Source: Pseudomonadota bacterium
Lineage (GTDB): Bacteria > Pseudomonadota > Alphaproteobacteria > JACQOE01
Assembly: GCA_016202695.1 (NCBI GenBank)
Contig: JACQOE010000076.1
Span: forward strand, 1 to 51,819
DNA length: 51,819 bases
Reading direction: 5' to 3'
Shown here piece by piece: positions 8,028 through 17,183 of the stretch. The notes beneath the pieces are model-generated. The model was given only the letters and a program-made list of their open reading frames with translations, was not told where the DNA came from and made no database searches. Positions within the stretch are counted from its first letter, which is position 1; every line of letters begins with the position of its first letter. The position numbers and the translations under genes are program-made.

Positions 8028-9167
8028 TCAGGCGGCGCTCGGGCGCGCGAGCGCGCGCTCGGCGAACGCGCCCCAGGTGGCGAGGAAGCGCCCCACGTCG
8101 GCCTCGTCGTTGCCGGGCCCGAGGCTGACGCGGATCGCGGCGCCGGCGAGTTCCGGCCCGGCCCCCATGGCGGCGAGCACGTGCGAGGGCGACACCTTGC
8201 CCGAGGAGCAGGCGGCGCCCGCGCTGACCGCGATCCCGGCGAGGTCGAGCGCCATCACCGCGGTTTCGGCCGAGAGCCCGGGCAGCGCGAACGAGAGGGT
8301 GTTGGGAAGCCGCTCGGCCTCGCGCCCGAAGACGACGAGGTCGGGATGCGCGCGCCCGAGCCCGTGCTCGATCCGCTGGCGGAGCGCCGCCACCCGCGGC
8401 CAGGGGCTCAGCGCCGGATCGGCGACCTCGGCCGCCGCGGCGCGCGCCGCGGCCCCGAAGCCGGCGATCGCGGGCACATTCTCGGTCCCCGCCCGCCGGC
8501 CCCGCTCCTGGCCGCCGCCGGCGATCCCGGGAACCAGGGCGACGCGCTCGGAGACGACCAGCGCCGCCGCACCCAGGGGCCCGCCGAGCTTGTGGGCCGA
8601 GACGGTCATCAGGTCGACGCCGAGGGCGGCGAAGTCGACCGGAATGCGCCCCGCGGCCTGCACCGCGTCGGCGTGCACCAGCGCCCCGTGGGCGCGGGCC
8701 AGCGCCGCGACCGCCGCCACCGGCTGGAGGACGCCGGTCTCGTTGTTGGCGAGCATGACCGAGACGAGGGCGGGCCCCGCCGCCCCGGCGAGCATCGCCT
8801 CCAGCGCCGCCAGGTCGACCACTCCGCTTCGCCCGACCGGAATCAGGCGGGCGCCGGCCCCCGCGGCCCACAGCACCGAGGGATGCTCGATCGCCGAGAC
8901 GAACACGGTCTCGCGGCCCGCGCCCCTGAGGGCGAGGTTGTTGGCCTCGCTCCCGCTCGCCGTGAACACGACATCGGCCGGCCGGGCGTTGACCAGCCGG
9001 GCGACCGCCTCGCGCGCGTCCTCCACCAGCCGGCGGGCGCGGCGGCCGAACCCGTGCACCGAGGAGGGGTTGCCGGTCTCGGCGAGGGCAGCAACCAGGA
9101 CCTCCTTCGCCTCACGACGCAAGGGAGCGGTGGCGTTGTGGTCGAGGTAGATTGGGCGTCGGTCCAT
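8028..9167 (-). CDS. Second cysteine desulfurase (NifS-like)
   Basis: A 379-residue class V aminotransferase-fold enzyme, clearly a paralogue of the next gene. It has the N-terminal IYLDHNATAPL motif, PLP lysine Lys193 in SAHKLGGPLGA and the active-site Cys320 in SAGAACSSGKVSPSHVL. All catalytic residues are present, so it should be an active desulfurase. Tandem desulfurase genes after iscR are known in alphaproteobacteria; here they are probably co-transcribed with cysE upstream, which supplies cysteine synthesis. Which acceptor each copy serves cannot be told from the sequence. Confidence 0.9.
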   Translation of the reverse strand: MDRRPIYLDHNATAPLRREAKEVLVAALAETGNPSSVHGFGRRARRLVEDAREAVARLVNARPADVVFTASGSEANNLALRGAGRETVFVSAIEHPSVLWAAGAGARLIPVGRSGVVDLAALEAMLAGAAGPALVSVMLANNETGVLQPVAAVAALARAHGALVHADAVQAAGRIPVDFAALGVDLMTVSAHKLGGPLGAAALVVSERVALVPGIAGGGQERGRRAGTENVPAIAGFGAAARAAAAEVADPALSPWPRVAALRQRIEHGLGRAHPDLVVFGREAERLPNTLSFALPGLSAETAVMALDLAGIAVSAGAACSSGKVSPSHVLAAMGAGPELAGAAIRVSLGPGNDEADVGRFLATWGAFAERALARPSAA

Positions 9168-9210
9168 GGCTTGCGCGAGGCCCGCCCCGGGCGCGGCCGG
9201 AAACCCGGCT

Positions 9211-9753
9211 TCAGGGAGTGAGGACGACGTCGGCGATGCCGCCCGGGCGCACGGGCGCCTCCGGCTCTTCGCCGGCGTGCCCGCCGTTGCCGCCTGGAAT
9301 CTGTATCGCCGGTTCGCGCCGGGTGAGCCGGCTCATGCCCAGCACGCGGCGCTCGACCACGTGGGCGAGCGTCACCGCGCTGAGGAACAGGTAGATGTGG
9401 TTGCCGAGCTCCTCCCAAAGGTCGTGGGTGAGACAGCGGCCCTTGTCGCCGCGACAGCCCAGGGGCGAGCCCGGCCGGCAGCGGGTGGCACGGATCGGCT
9501 CGTCGACCGCCAGCACGATGTCGGCGATGCGGGTCTGATCGGCGGGGAAGGCGAGCATGTAGCCGCCGCCGGGGCCGCGCACACTCTTCACCTGCCCGGC
9601 GCGGCGGAGCTTGCCGAACAACTGCTCGAGATAGGAGAGCGAGATCTCCTGGCGATCGGCGATCTCGGCGAGCGAGACCGGTCCGATGCCGCCGTGGCTG
9701 GCGAGATCGGCCATCGCCATCACCGCATAACGACCCTTGGTGCTCAGCCTCAT
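9211..9753 (-). CDS. iscR: Rrf2-family Fe-S cluster regulator IscR
   Basis: A 180-residue transcription factor with an N-terminal winged helix (MRLSTKGRYAVMAMADLA; SLSYLEQLFGKLR; GPGGGYML wing). The cluster ligands are Cys92, Cys100, Cys107 and His110 (C-x7-C-x6-C-LTH). The spacing is slightly wider than the x5/x5 of E. coli IscR. It senses Fe-S status and probably controls its own operon. Unusually it is the second gene, 30 bp after cysE. The C-terminal tail is low-complexity. Confidence 0.92.
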   Translation of the reverse strand: MRLSTKGRYAVMAMADLASHGGIGPVSLAEIADRQEISLSYLEQLFGKLRRAGQVKSVRGPGGGYMLAFPADQTRIADIVLAVDEPIRATRCRPGSPLGCRGDKGRCLTHDLWEELGNHIYLFLSAVTLAHVVERRVLGMSRLTRREPAIQIPGGNGGHAGEEPEAPVRPGGIADVVLTP

Positions 9754-9783
9754 CGTGCCCTCACCCGCAAGCCCTGCCCACGC

Positions 9784-10497
9784 TCAGGCGCGGACCGAGG
9801 TCTGCCGCTCGGCGCGGCGCCCCTCGCCCTCTCCGGCCGCGCCCTCGCCGGCGGCGCGCTCCAGCTCCTCGATTCGTCCGCGCAGCTCGACGATCTGCCC
9901 GCGCAGCCCCTCGATCGCCTGTACCACCGGATCGGGCAGCCCCTTCGGAGTGCCGTAGGCGGCGAAGTCGTGATCCGAGTCCTTGCGCCGGCCGACCATG
10001 CGGGCAGGAATCCCGACCATGGTCGCGCCCTTCGGCACGTCGTCGATCACCACCGCGTTGGCGCCGATGCGGGCGCCGGCGCCGACGGTGATCGGCCCCA
10101 GCACCTGCGCCCCGGCGCCGACGATCACGTCATCCTCTAGGGTAGGGTGGCGCTTGCCCTTGTGCAGCGAGGTGCCGCCCAGCGTCACCCCCTGATAGAG
10201 GGTGACGTTGCGCCCCACCTCGGCGGTCTCGCCGATCACCACTCCGGCCCCGTGGTCGATGACCAGGCCCTCGCCGATCTTCGCCCCGGGATGGATCTCG
10301 ATCCCGGTGAGCATGCGCCCCAAGTGCGAGGCGAAGCGGCCGAGAAAACAGAAGCCGCGCAGCCAGAGCGCATGCGCGAGGCGGTGCCAGACGACCGCGT
10401 GAAAGCCGGGATAGCAGAAGAACACCTCAAGGCGCGACCGCGCCGCCGGATCGCGTTCGAGGAAGACCTCGATGTCCTTGTTGAGTCTCTTGAACAT
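9784..10497 (-). CDS. cysE: Serine O-acetyltransferase CysE
   Basis: A 237-residue left-handed beta-helix enzyme making O-acetylserine, the carbon skeleton for cysteine. Hexapeptide repeats run through [25 protein letters not shown] and [18 protein letters not shown]. The catalytic histidines are in IDHG and KGKRHP. It is the short EpsC-like form lacking the long N-terminal helical domain, with a C-terminal coiled coil (about residues 200-215). The start MFKRLNKD is the family start; the frame stays open upstream. It heads the operon and directly feeds the two desulfurases. Confidence 0.93.
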   Translation of the reverse strand: MFKRLNKDIEVFLERDPAARSRLEVFFCYPGFHAVVWHRLAHALWLRGFCFLGRFASHLGRMLTGIEIHPGAKIGEGLVIDHGAGVVIGETAEVGRNVTLYQGVTLGGTSLHKGKRHPTLEDDVIVGAGAQVLGPITVGAGARIGANAVVIDDVPKGATMVGIPARMVGRRKDSDHDFAAYGTPKGLPDPVVQAIEGLRGQIVELRGRIEELERAAGEGAAGEGEGRRAERQTSVRA

Positions 10498-10660
10498 CAC
10501 CGCCGGAACACCGTATCTCTTCACCCAGGACGACAAAAAAAGACTATGATCGGCACGCGGCACAACCGCCGGCCGGTCGGGAGGACGGAACGCCGCACAC
10601 CTCCCTCGCCTCGGAGGAAGCCGAATGCGCCTCGGCGCAGATCCGGTCCTCACCGGGCGA

Positions 10661-10689
10661 TATATAGATTGCCCGACCGGCCGGATCAA
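10661..10689 (-). promoter_or_regulatory. Likely promoter of the cysE-iscR-isc-tenA operon
   Basis: On the minus strand TTGATC (10684-10689) and TATATA (10661-10666) are 17 bp apart. Transcription would begin near 10654 and give a leader of about 155 nt before cysE. The spacer contains a CCGGCCGG self-complementary core. No classical IscR type-1 site is obvious. This is the only good promoter I find ahead of the seven-gene run. Confidence 0.5.
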
Positions 10690-10783
10690 GTAAACGCGCC
10701 GCGCTCTGCTGGGGAACGAGGCGAAAAACCAGCACAATAGTAAGGTTACCCCAGGGACGCGGGCGCTGCCCAACGAGCCAGGC

Positions 10784-11443
10784 ATGCCGGAAATCATCTT
10801 CAACGGACCCACTGGCCGCCTCGAAGGCCGCTACCATCACAGCCGGGTCGCCCACGCCCCGGTCGCGATCCTCCTGCATCCGCACCCCCAGCACGGGGGG
10901 ACGATGAACAACCGGGTCATCTACGGCCTCTATCAGACCTTCGCCCGGCTCGGCATGTCGGTGCTGCGCTTCAACTTTCGGGGGATCGGGCGCTCGCAGG
11001 GAACCTTCGACAACGGGGTCGGCGAACTCTCCGATGCGGCCTCGGCGCTCGACTGGTTGCAGACGGTCAACCCGAGCCCGGCCGCGTGCTGGATCGCCGG
11101 CTTCTCCTTCGGGGCCTGGATCGCGATGCAGCTCCTGATGCGCCGCCCCGAGATCAGCGCCTTCATCGCCATCGCCCCGCCGGCCAACGTCTACGACTTC
11201 TCCTTCCTCGCCCCCTGCCCCTCGTCGGGCCTCATTCTCCACGGCGAGCGCGACGAGGTGGTACCCGAGCCGGCGGTGGCGAAGCTGGCGCAGAAACTGG
11301 CCAGCCAGCGCGGCATCACCATCGACTACCAGGTGATCAAAGGGGCGAGCCACTTCTTCCAGGACCACATGGACGCGCTCAACGAGCGGGTCTCGGCCTA
11401 TGTGAAGGCGGCGATGGCCCGCATCCCGGCGCCCGTCGACTGA
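10784..11443 (+). CDS. Alpha/beta hydrolase (COG2945-like)
   Basis: A 219-residue single-domain alpha/beta hydrolase. The N-terminal strand leads to [15 protein letters not shown], a signature of this alphaproteobacterial family. The nucleophile is the serine in GFSFGAW (about residue 107), the acid the aspartate in HGERDEVV, and the histidine lies in KGASHFF. There is no signal peptide. Such proteins are widespread but their substrates are not known. The gene is divergent from cysE across 286 bp and convergent with anmK. Confidence 0.85.
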   Translation: MPEIIFNGPTGRLEGRYHHSRVAHAPVAILLHPHPQHGGTMNNRVIYGLYQTFARLGMSVLRFNFRGIGRSQGTFDNGVGELSDAASALDWLQTVNPSPAACWIAGFSFGAWIAMQLLMRRPEISAFIAIAPPANVYDFSFLAPCPSSGLILHGERDEVVPEPAVAKLAQKLASQRGITIDYQVIKGASHFFQDHMDALNERVSAYVKAAMARIPAPVD

Positions 11444-11480
11444 GCGCCTGTTTCGATCCACGTCGCGGCCGCGCGACCGG

Positions 11481-12614
11481 TCAGGCGCCCCGCCCGGGGG
11501 CGCGGTAGAGCCGTCCGCCGCACATCGGCCGCGGCGCGCCGGTGGTTTCGGGAAAAGAGAGGGGAAGGCCGCGGAGCGCCCGCACCGCGAGGTGGGCGAA
11601 GCACTGGGCCTCGAGCGCGTCGCCGTCCCAGCCAACCGCCTCGACCGGCGCGACCGGTGCCGCCAGGGCCTCGCGCAGGCCCGCGAGGAGAGCGGCGTTC
11701 CGCCGCCCGCCCCCGGCCACGAGCCAGCGCCGGGGCGGGGACGGCAGGAAGGCGAGGCCGCGCGCCACCGCCTCGGCGGTGAAGGCGGCAAGGAGCGCCG
11801 CGCCGTCGGCCGCCGACAGGCCGGCTCCCGACATCGCCTCGCAAACCGCGGCGGCGAAGTGGTCGCGATCGAGCGACTTCGGCGGCCGGCGCCCGAAGTA
11901 GGGATCGGCCAGCAGCCGGGCGAGGAGCGATCCCTCCACCCGCCCGGCGAGGGCGAGCCGGCCGTCCGCGTCCATCGCCCGGCCGGTGCGCACGCGCACC
12001 CAGTCGTCGATCAGCGCGTTGCCGGGGCCGGTGTCGAAGGCGACCAGCCGCCCGTCGGCGCCGATCCAGGTGAGGTTGGCGACACCGCCGAGGTTGAGCA
12101 CCGCCAGGGGGCGCTCGAGCGCCTCGGCGAGCGCGGCGTGGAACACGGGGGCGAGCGGCGCCCCCTCGCCGCCGGCGGCGACGTCGGCGCTGCGGAAATC
12201 GGCAACCACGTCGATGCGAGCGAGCCGGGCGAGGAGCGCCCCGTCGCCGATCTGGATCGTCCGGCCCCGCGCCGGCTCGTGCAGGATGGTATGGCCGTGG
12301 AGGCCGATCACGTCCACCTCGGCCGGTCCCAGCCCGGCACGGGCGAGGAGCGTCGCCACCGCCCAGGCGTGGAGTCGGGTCAATTCCTCCTCGACCGCGG
12401 CCACGCCTTCGTCGCGGCCGCGGCCGAGCAGCGCCCGCAGCCGCTCGCGGAATCCGGGCTGGTATGGGCTGGTGAGCACGGGGCCGAACTCGACGACGCG
12501 CTCGCCATCGGAGACGAGCAGCGCGGCGTCGATCCCGTCGAGCGAGGTGCCGCTCATCAGGCCGAGCGCCCGCAAGGGGCGCAAACGCGCGCGCGCGAGG
12601 GCTGCGTTGTCCAC
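11481..12614 (-). CDS. anmK: Anhydro-N-acetylmuramic acid kinase
   Basis: A 377-residue ASKHA-fold sugar kinase that opens and phosphorylates anhydroMurNAc during cell-wall recycling. The family start motif [16 protein letters not shown] is at residues 18-33. The catalytic segment [19 protein letters not shown] and the [13 protein letters not shown] phosphate-binding loop follow. Length matches the family. It is divergent from tyrS with 92 bp between starts; anmK next to tyrS is common in alphaproteobacteria. Confidence 0.94.
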   Translation of the reverse strand: MDNAALARARLRPLRALGLMSGTSLDGIDAALLVSDGERVVEFGPVLTSPYQPGFRERLRALLGRGRDEGVAAVEEELTRLHAWAVATLLARAGLGPAEVDVIGLHGHTILHEPARGRTIQIGDGALLARLARIDVVADFRSADVAAGGEGAPLAPVFHAALAEALERPLAVLNLGGVANLTWIGADGRLVAFDTGPGNALIDDWVRVRTGRAMDADGRLALAGRVEGSLLARLLADPYFGRRPPKSLDRDHFAAAVCEAMSGAGLSAADGAALLAAFTAEAVARGLAFLPSPPRRWLVAGGGRRNAALLAGLREALAAPVAPVEAVGWDGDALEAQCFAHLAVRALRGLPLSFPETTGAPRPMCGGRLYRAPGRGA

Positions 12615-12666
12615 CGGCCTGGATTGTGCTAATCAGCGCCCGCGCCGGCAAGGGGCGGCAGGTCAG

Positions 12667-12684
12667 GTCCGCCCCTTGGCGGAC
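12667..12684 (+). other. Hairpin in the tyrS leader
   Basis: GTCCGCC and GGCGGAC form a perfect 7-bp stem with a CCTT loop, ending 22 bases before the tyrS ATG. It could affect translation start or mRNA stability. No T-box features are seen, so a regulatory role is only a guess. Confidence 0.3.
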
Positions 12685-12706
12685 GGCGCGCGAGCGCGAG
12701 CGAGCG

Positions 12707-13960
12707 ATGGCCCGGTTCCGATCCGAGTTCCTGCGCGCGGTCGAGGAGCGCGGGTTCCTCCACCAGTGCACCGACCCCGAGGGGCTGGACGCGCGCCTCA
12801 ATGAGGGACGGATCGTCGCCTACATCGGCTTCGACTGCACCGCCGACAGCCTGCACGTCGGCAGCCTGGTGCCGATCATGCTGCTCCGCTGGCTGCAGCG
12901 GACCGGCCACAGGCCGATCGTGCTGATGGGCGGGGGCACCACCAAGGTCGGCGATCCCTCGGGCAAGGACGAGGCCCGCGCGCTGCTCTCGGAGGCCGAG
13001 ATCGCGCGCAACATGGCCGGCATCAGGACCGTGTTCGAGAAGTTCCTCGTCTTTGGCGACGGCCCGACCGACGCGCTGATGGTGAACAACGCCGAGTGGC
13101 TCGATTCCCTCCTCTACATCCCCTTCCTGCGCGAGTTCGGCCGGCACTTCTCGGTCAACCGCATGCTCGGCTTCGACAGCGTGCGGCTCAGGCTCGATCG
13201 CGAGCAGCCGCTCTCGTTCCTCGAGTTCAACTACATGATCCTCCAGGCCTACGATTTCCTCGAGCTGGCGCGCCGCCACGGCTGCGCGTTGCAGATGGGC
13301 GGCTCGGACCAGTGGGGAAACATCGTCAGCGGGGTCGAGCTCGCGCGCCGGATCGAGGGCCGCACCCTTTTCGGCCTCACCTCGCCGCTGATCACCACCG
13401 CCTGGGGCGCGAAGATGGGCAAGACCGCGCAAGGCGCGGTGTGGCTGAACGCCGAGCGCCTCGGCCCCTACGAGTACTGGCAGTTCTGGCGCAACACCGC
13501 CGACGCCGACGTGGGCCGGTTCCTGCGCCTCTTCACCGAGCTGCCGGAGGCCGAGATCGCCCGCCTCGAACGGCTCAAGGGGGCCGAGCTCAACGAGGCG
13601 AAGAAGGCGCTCGCCGACGCCGCGACCGGGCTCTGCCACGGGCCCGAGGCGGCCGCGGAGGCGGCGGCCACCGCCAGGCAGACCTTCGAGGAGGGCGAGG
13701 CCGGCGAGGCGCTTCCCACCCTCGCGGTGCCGCGCGCCGAACTCGCCGCCGGCATCCCCGCCTTCGAGCTCTTCCGCCGCGCCGGGCTCTGCGCCTCGGG
13801 GGCCGAGGCGCGACGGCTCATCAAGGGCGGAGGCGCGCGCCTCAACAACGTCGCCCTCGGCGACGAGCTCACGCCCGTAACCCTCGATCGGCTCGGTCCG
13901 GAGGGCGTACTCAAGCTCTCGGCCGGGCGCAAGCGCCACGCCCTGGTACGCCCGGTCTGA
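12707..13960 (+). CDS. tyrS: Tyrosyl-tRNA synthetase
   Basis: A 417-residue class I aminoacyl-tRNA synthetase. The HIGH motif appears as HVGS in [14 protein letters not shown]. Tyrosine binding is shown by YDFLEL and GGSDQWGN, and the KMSKS loop is KMGKT at about residue 235. A C-terminal S4-like RNA-binding domain follows ([18 protein letters not shown]). The start at 12707 gives the usual N-terminus. The gene is convergent with the AsmA-like gene, 7 bp from its stop. Confidence 0.95.
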   Translation: MARFRSEFLRAVEERGFLHQCTDPEGLDARLNEGRIVAYIGFDCTADSLHVGSLVPIMLLRWLQRTGHRPIVLMGGGTTKVGDPSGKDEARALLSEAEIARNMAGIRTVFEKFLVFGDGPTDALMVNNAEWLDSLLYIPFLREFGRHFSVNRMLGFDSVRLRLDREQPLSFLEFNYMILQAYDFLELARRHGCALQMGGSDQWGNIVSGVELARRIEGRTLFGLTSPLITTAWGAKMGKTAQGAVWLNAERLGPYEYWQFWRNTADADVGRFLRLFTELPEAEIARLERLKGAELNEAKKALADAATGLCHGPEAAAEAAATARQTFEEGEAGEALPTLAVPRAELAAGIPAFELFRRAGLCASGAEARRLIKGGGARLNNVALGDELTPVTLDRLGPEGVLKLSAGRKRHALVRPV

Positions 13961-13967
13961 GGGGGGT

Positions 13968-16900
13968 TCAGGGCGCGGCCCTGGCCGGCGGCGCGTTGGC
14001 CTCCTCGGCATCGCGCCCCTCGCGGCGCGAGGAGAGCGGGCCGCCCTGGTCGAAGATGTCGAAGAGGCGCCGGAGCACGCCCGGGGCGAGGGCGGCGAGG
14101 GGATTGACCGACACCTTGGGCTCGGAGAGGGGCCCGCGCATCTTGTAGGTGGCGGCGAAGATGCCGCCCCCCACCTCGCCGCCGGTGATGATGCCGCCGA
14201 GGAGCGGGATGTTGCCGAGCACGCTGTTGAGCACGTAGGCGGGAACGAGGGTGCCCTCGATGTCGATCTCGTGGGCGTCGAGGTCGACCAGCCCCTGGAG
14301 CGTGATCCCGATCGAGGGGCCCCAGGCGCGCGCGTTCTTGAGCTCGAGCATGTTGCCGACCAGGGCGAAGGGGGCGGTCAGGCGGCCGAAGGCGATGCCG
14401 TCGCCGGCGAGCGACTCGAGGATGCCGGTCAGCGAGGCGATGCTGAGCACCTTGGCGATGCCCGGGGCCTTGACCACCCGGAAGTCGCTCACCGTTCCCA
14501 CCCCGACCAGCGGGCGGTCGGGATGGGTGTCGTTGAAGCGACCGGTGATGCGCAGCGTGCCGCCGCGCATCTTGTCGTAGATGTCGAAGGCTCCCAGCGT
14601 CGCCCCGGCGTCGTTCGACTCGATGCTGAGGAAGCGGTGCCCGTTCTCGGGATCGAGCCTGAGCTTGATGCTGCCCTTCTCTCCCACCCCCCCCTCGAGC
14701 ACGATCGAGCGCCAGACCGTGCCATCGTAGTGCGCGGCGCCGGCGACGTTTGTCAGCGCGCGCCCGGGGCCGATCCACACCCGCTGGAAGTTGCCCGAGA
14801 TCATCATCGCCGGCAGCGCCCGGCCGATGGCGGGCGCCCGGGCGAGCAACCGCGTCATGTCGAGGCTCGGGCCGCGCACGTCGGCGTCGATCTCGCCGTC
14901 GGGGCGCAGGTACACCATCCCCTCGATGCTGGTCTCGCCGACCGTGAAGTTCCTGATCTCGATGCGCTCGACCTTTCCCGTGCCGGGGACGAACGCCACC
15001 GCCCCGCGCCCATAGAGGTCGCCCGCGCGCACCACGAAGCCGTCGACCTCCGCCGGCCGCCCGTCCTCGATCCGCATCGAGAAGTCGGCCTGGCCCTCCA
15101 CCCCCGCCTTCTTCTCCCACTGCAGCGACGGGATCACCACGTTCGCCGAGGTGAGATCGACGTTGCCGGTCATGCGCGCGCCGCCGTCGGCGAAGCGGGT
15201 GACGGTGAGATGCGTCGGCACCACGCCCTCGACGAAGGGCTCGATGTCGACTCCGATCTGGGCGAGCTGGTGATGGTCGATGCGGCTGTCGAGCGTGTAG
15301 CGGTCACGGAACGGGGCGTCGGCGGCGAAATTGCGCCGCCACCTCATCCACGCCGGCACGCCGAGGAGCCGGACCCGGCCCTCGACCGCCATCCGCTCGC
15401 GGTCGACCGAAAGCGCAAGGTCGCCCCGCTCGACGTCCTGGCCGAGGATGGCGGCGGGAATGCGCACGCCGCTCAGGCTCGCCGAGGCCGAGGCCTCGAC
15501 CATCTCCGCCGTCAGTCTCCGGGTCAGCGGAAAGCGGATCGCGAGGCGGGTGAGCGCCTGGCCGCGCACCGCCAGGGGGTCGAGGTCGATGAAGCGCATG
15601 AGCCGGAGCGGCTCCTGGTCGGCGAGCGCGAGCGCCTTGTCGAGCGCCCCCTTGAGCACCAGGTCGGCCTCCGCCGACTCGTTGTCGGTGTCGAGATCCT
15701 TGAAGTTGACGGTGCCCGACTGGACCGTCTGGCCGAGCGCCCGCCCGCCCTTCAGGGTGACGAAGAAGTGATCGCGCCCGAAGGTGGCGCTGGCCGACAC
15801 GCCCTCGGCCCTGGCCATCGGGTGTAGGTAATCGACGGTCCCCCGCGAGGCGCTCATCGACCCCGAGAGCGCGGTCAGGGTGAGCCCCTCAAGCCCGGCG
15901 GCGGTGCGCGCCGAAACCGTGACGCTGCCCTTGTCCACCCGGCCCTCGCGGATGTTCGCCAGCACCCAGGGGCGGACCTTGGGGGCGAGCCAGACCGGCC
16001 ACAGCCGGTCGAGCCGGGCGAAGGGTACGTTCTCGAACGAGGCTTCGCCGGCGAGGGTCACCTCGCCGCCGAGGCCGTCGACCTCGCCCGAGCCCACCAG
16101 CCGGCCCTCGGCGGTGTCGATCGCCACCTCCTCGAACTCGATCCGGCGCAGCCGATCGGCCGAGCGGCCCTTGAGCCGCAGGCCCTCGAGCGCGAAGAGG
16201 TGGGGCCGCGGCTCGGGCAGGCCCACGCTGCCGCGCCCGCCGGCGAGATCGAAGGCCAGCCGATCGAGGCGCCCCTGCTCACCGAGGCCGAGGAACAGCC
16301 GGCCCGAGACCGGCAGATCGACCTGGGCGAGCGGCTGGAGCCACGGAGTCACCGCCGCCAGGCGGGCGGCGACGAGGTCGCGGAGGGCGACGCTCACCTC
16401 GGCGCCCGAACCGGACCGGTAGGTGCCGGCCAGATCGAGCTCGACGACCTCGCCCGCCAGCTCGACGGCGAGGCTCGCCTCGCCGGCGATGCCGACCAAG
16501 TCGCGGTTGAGCTCCAGGTCGATCCGCGGCACCCGCCAGGTGGTTTCCAGGCTCTGATCGTCGATGGTCAGCGCTCCGGCGCGGATAGTGAGCCGGTTGA
16601 GATAGCCGAGCGGCCCGCGGCTCGCCGGCGCCGCGGCGAGGCCGGCGACCAGCCACGAGACGAGATCGCCCGAGTACGGGCCGGCGCCGACGCCCACCTC
16701 GACGCTCAGGCTGCCGTCGGTGCGGCGCAGCAGGTGGAGCCGCGGCGCGATCAGCTCGATCCGCGTCGGCGCGAGCGTGCCCGATACCAGCGCGCCCGCG
16801 CTCAGGCCCAGCGACATCTCGGGCAGATCGAGCGCCACCTGCCCTCCCGCGCGCACCAGGCGCACGCCCTGCGCGCGCACCTCGAGCGTGCGGCCGAGGC

Positions 16901-17114
16901 CCCCCCACACCAGCTCGGCGCCGCTCAGGTCGACGCGCGCGCCCGGCCGCCCGGCGTTCAGCGTCTCCTCGAGGTAGGGGGCGAGGAAGGCGAGCGAAAC
17001 CGGCCCCGTGCTCATCCGCCAGGCGGCGGCGAGCGCCAGGATGAGGAGCGCGCCGACCACGCCGCTGACCAGGCGGGTGCCGATCCCGAAGGTGTGTCTG
17101 ATCACCCGGCGCAT
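13968..17114 (-). CDS. Giant AsmA/YhdP-like protein (DUF3971, AsmA C-terminal)
   Basis: A 1048-residue protein with one N-terminal membrane anchor (about residues 15-33, VSGVVGALLILALAAAWRM) and a long beta-rich periplasmic body. The middle has DUF3971 features, and the last 250 residues have the AsmA C-terminal signature (GDGIAFGRLTAPFALVGNML; LEGTLVPAYVLNSVLGNIPLLGGIITGG). YhdP/TamB-type proteins form hydrophobic grooves that move phospholipid between membranes. MlaD, encoded elsewhere in the window, serves a related task. The C-terminal tail is charged and disordered. Confidence 0.88.
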   Translation of the reverse strand: MRRVIRHTFGIGTRLVSGVVGALLILALAAAWRMSTGPVSLAFLAPYLEETLNAGRPGARVDLSGAELVWGGLGRTLEVRAQGVRLVRAGGQVALDLPEMSLGLSAGALVSGTLAPTRIELIAPRLHLLRRTDGSLSVEVGVGAGPYSGDLVSWLVAGLAAAPASRGPLGYLNRLTIRAGALTIDDQSLETTWRVPRIDLELNRDLVGIAGEASLAVELAGEVVELDLAGTYRSGSGAEVSVALRDLVAARLAAVTPWLQPLAQVDLPVSGRLFLGLGEQGRLDRLAFDLAGGRGSVGLPEPRPHLFALEGLRLKGRSADRLRRIEFEEVAIDTAEGRLVGSGEVDGLGGEVTLAGEASFENVPFARLDRLWPVWLAPKVRPWVLANIREGRVDKGSVTVSARTAAGLEGLTLTALSGSMSASRGTVDYLHPMARAEGVSASATFGRDHFFVTLKGGRALGQTVQSGTVNFKDLDTDNESAEADLVLKGALDKALALADQEPLRLMRFIDLDPLAVRGQALTRLAIRFPLTRRLTAEMVEASASASLSGVRIPAAILGQDVERGDLALSVDRERMAVEGRVRLLGVPAWMRWRRNFAADAPFRDRYTLDSRIDHHQLAQIGVDIEPFVEGVVPTHLTVTRFADGGARMTGNVDLTSANVVIPSLQWEKKAGVEGQADFSMRIEDGRPAEVDGFVVRAGDLYGRGAVAFVPGTGKVERIEIRNFTVGETSIEGMVYLRPDGEIDADVRGPSLDMTRLLARAPAIGRALPAMMISGNFQRVWIGPGRALTNVAGAAHYDGTVWRSIVLEGGVGEKGSIKLRLDPENGHRFLSIESNDAGATLGAFDIYDKMRGGTLRITGRFNDTHPDRPLVGVGTVSDFRVVKAPGIAKVLSIASLTGILESLAGDGIAFGRLTAPFALVGNMLELKNARAWGPSIGITLQGLVDLDAHEIDIEGTLVPAYVLNSVLGNIPLLGGIITGGEVGGGIFAATYKMRGPLSEPKVSVNPLAALAPGVLRRLFDIFDQGGPLSSRREGRDAEEANAPPARAAP

Positions 17115-17183
17115 GACGTCGCGCGCCCACCTTTACCGTTGCCGGTGGAGGCCGAATCCTGCCAGAGTGTGGACCCCATCGCC

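Noticed and set aside
10498..10783. Classical IscR binding site before cysE
   Set aside because: I could not find a sequence close to the known type-1 or type-2 consensus; only a promoter can be supported.
11455..11480. GTCGCG/CGCGAC symmetric sequence between the hydrolase and anmK
   Set aside because: Short, GC-rich and without a T-tract; expected by chance at this base composition.
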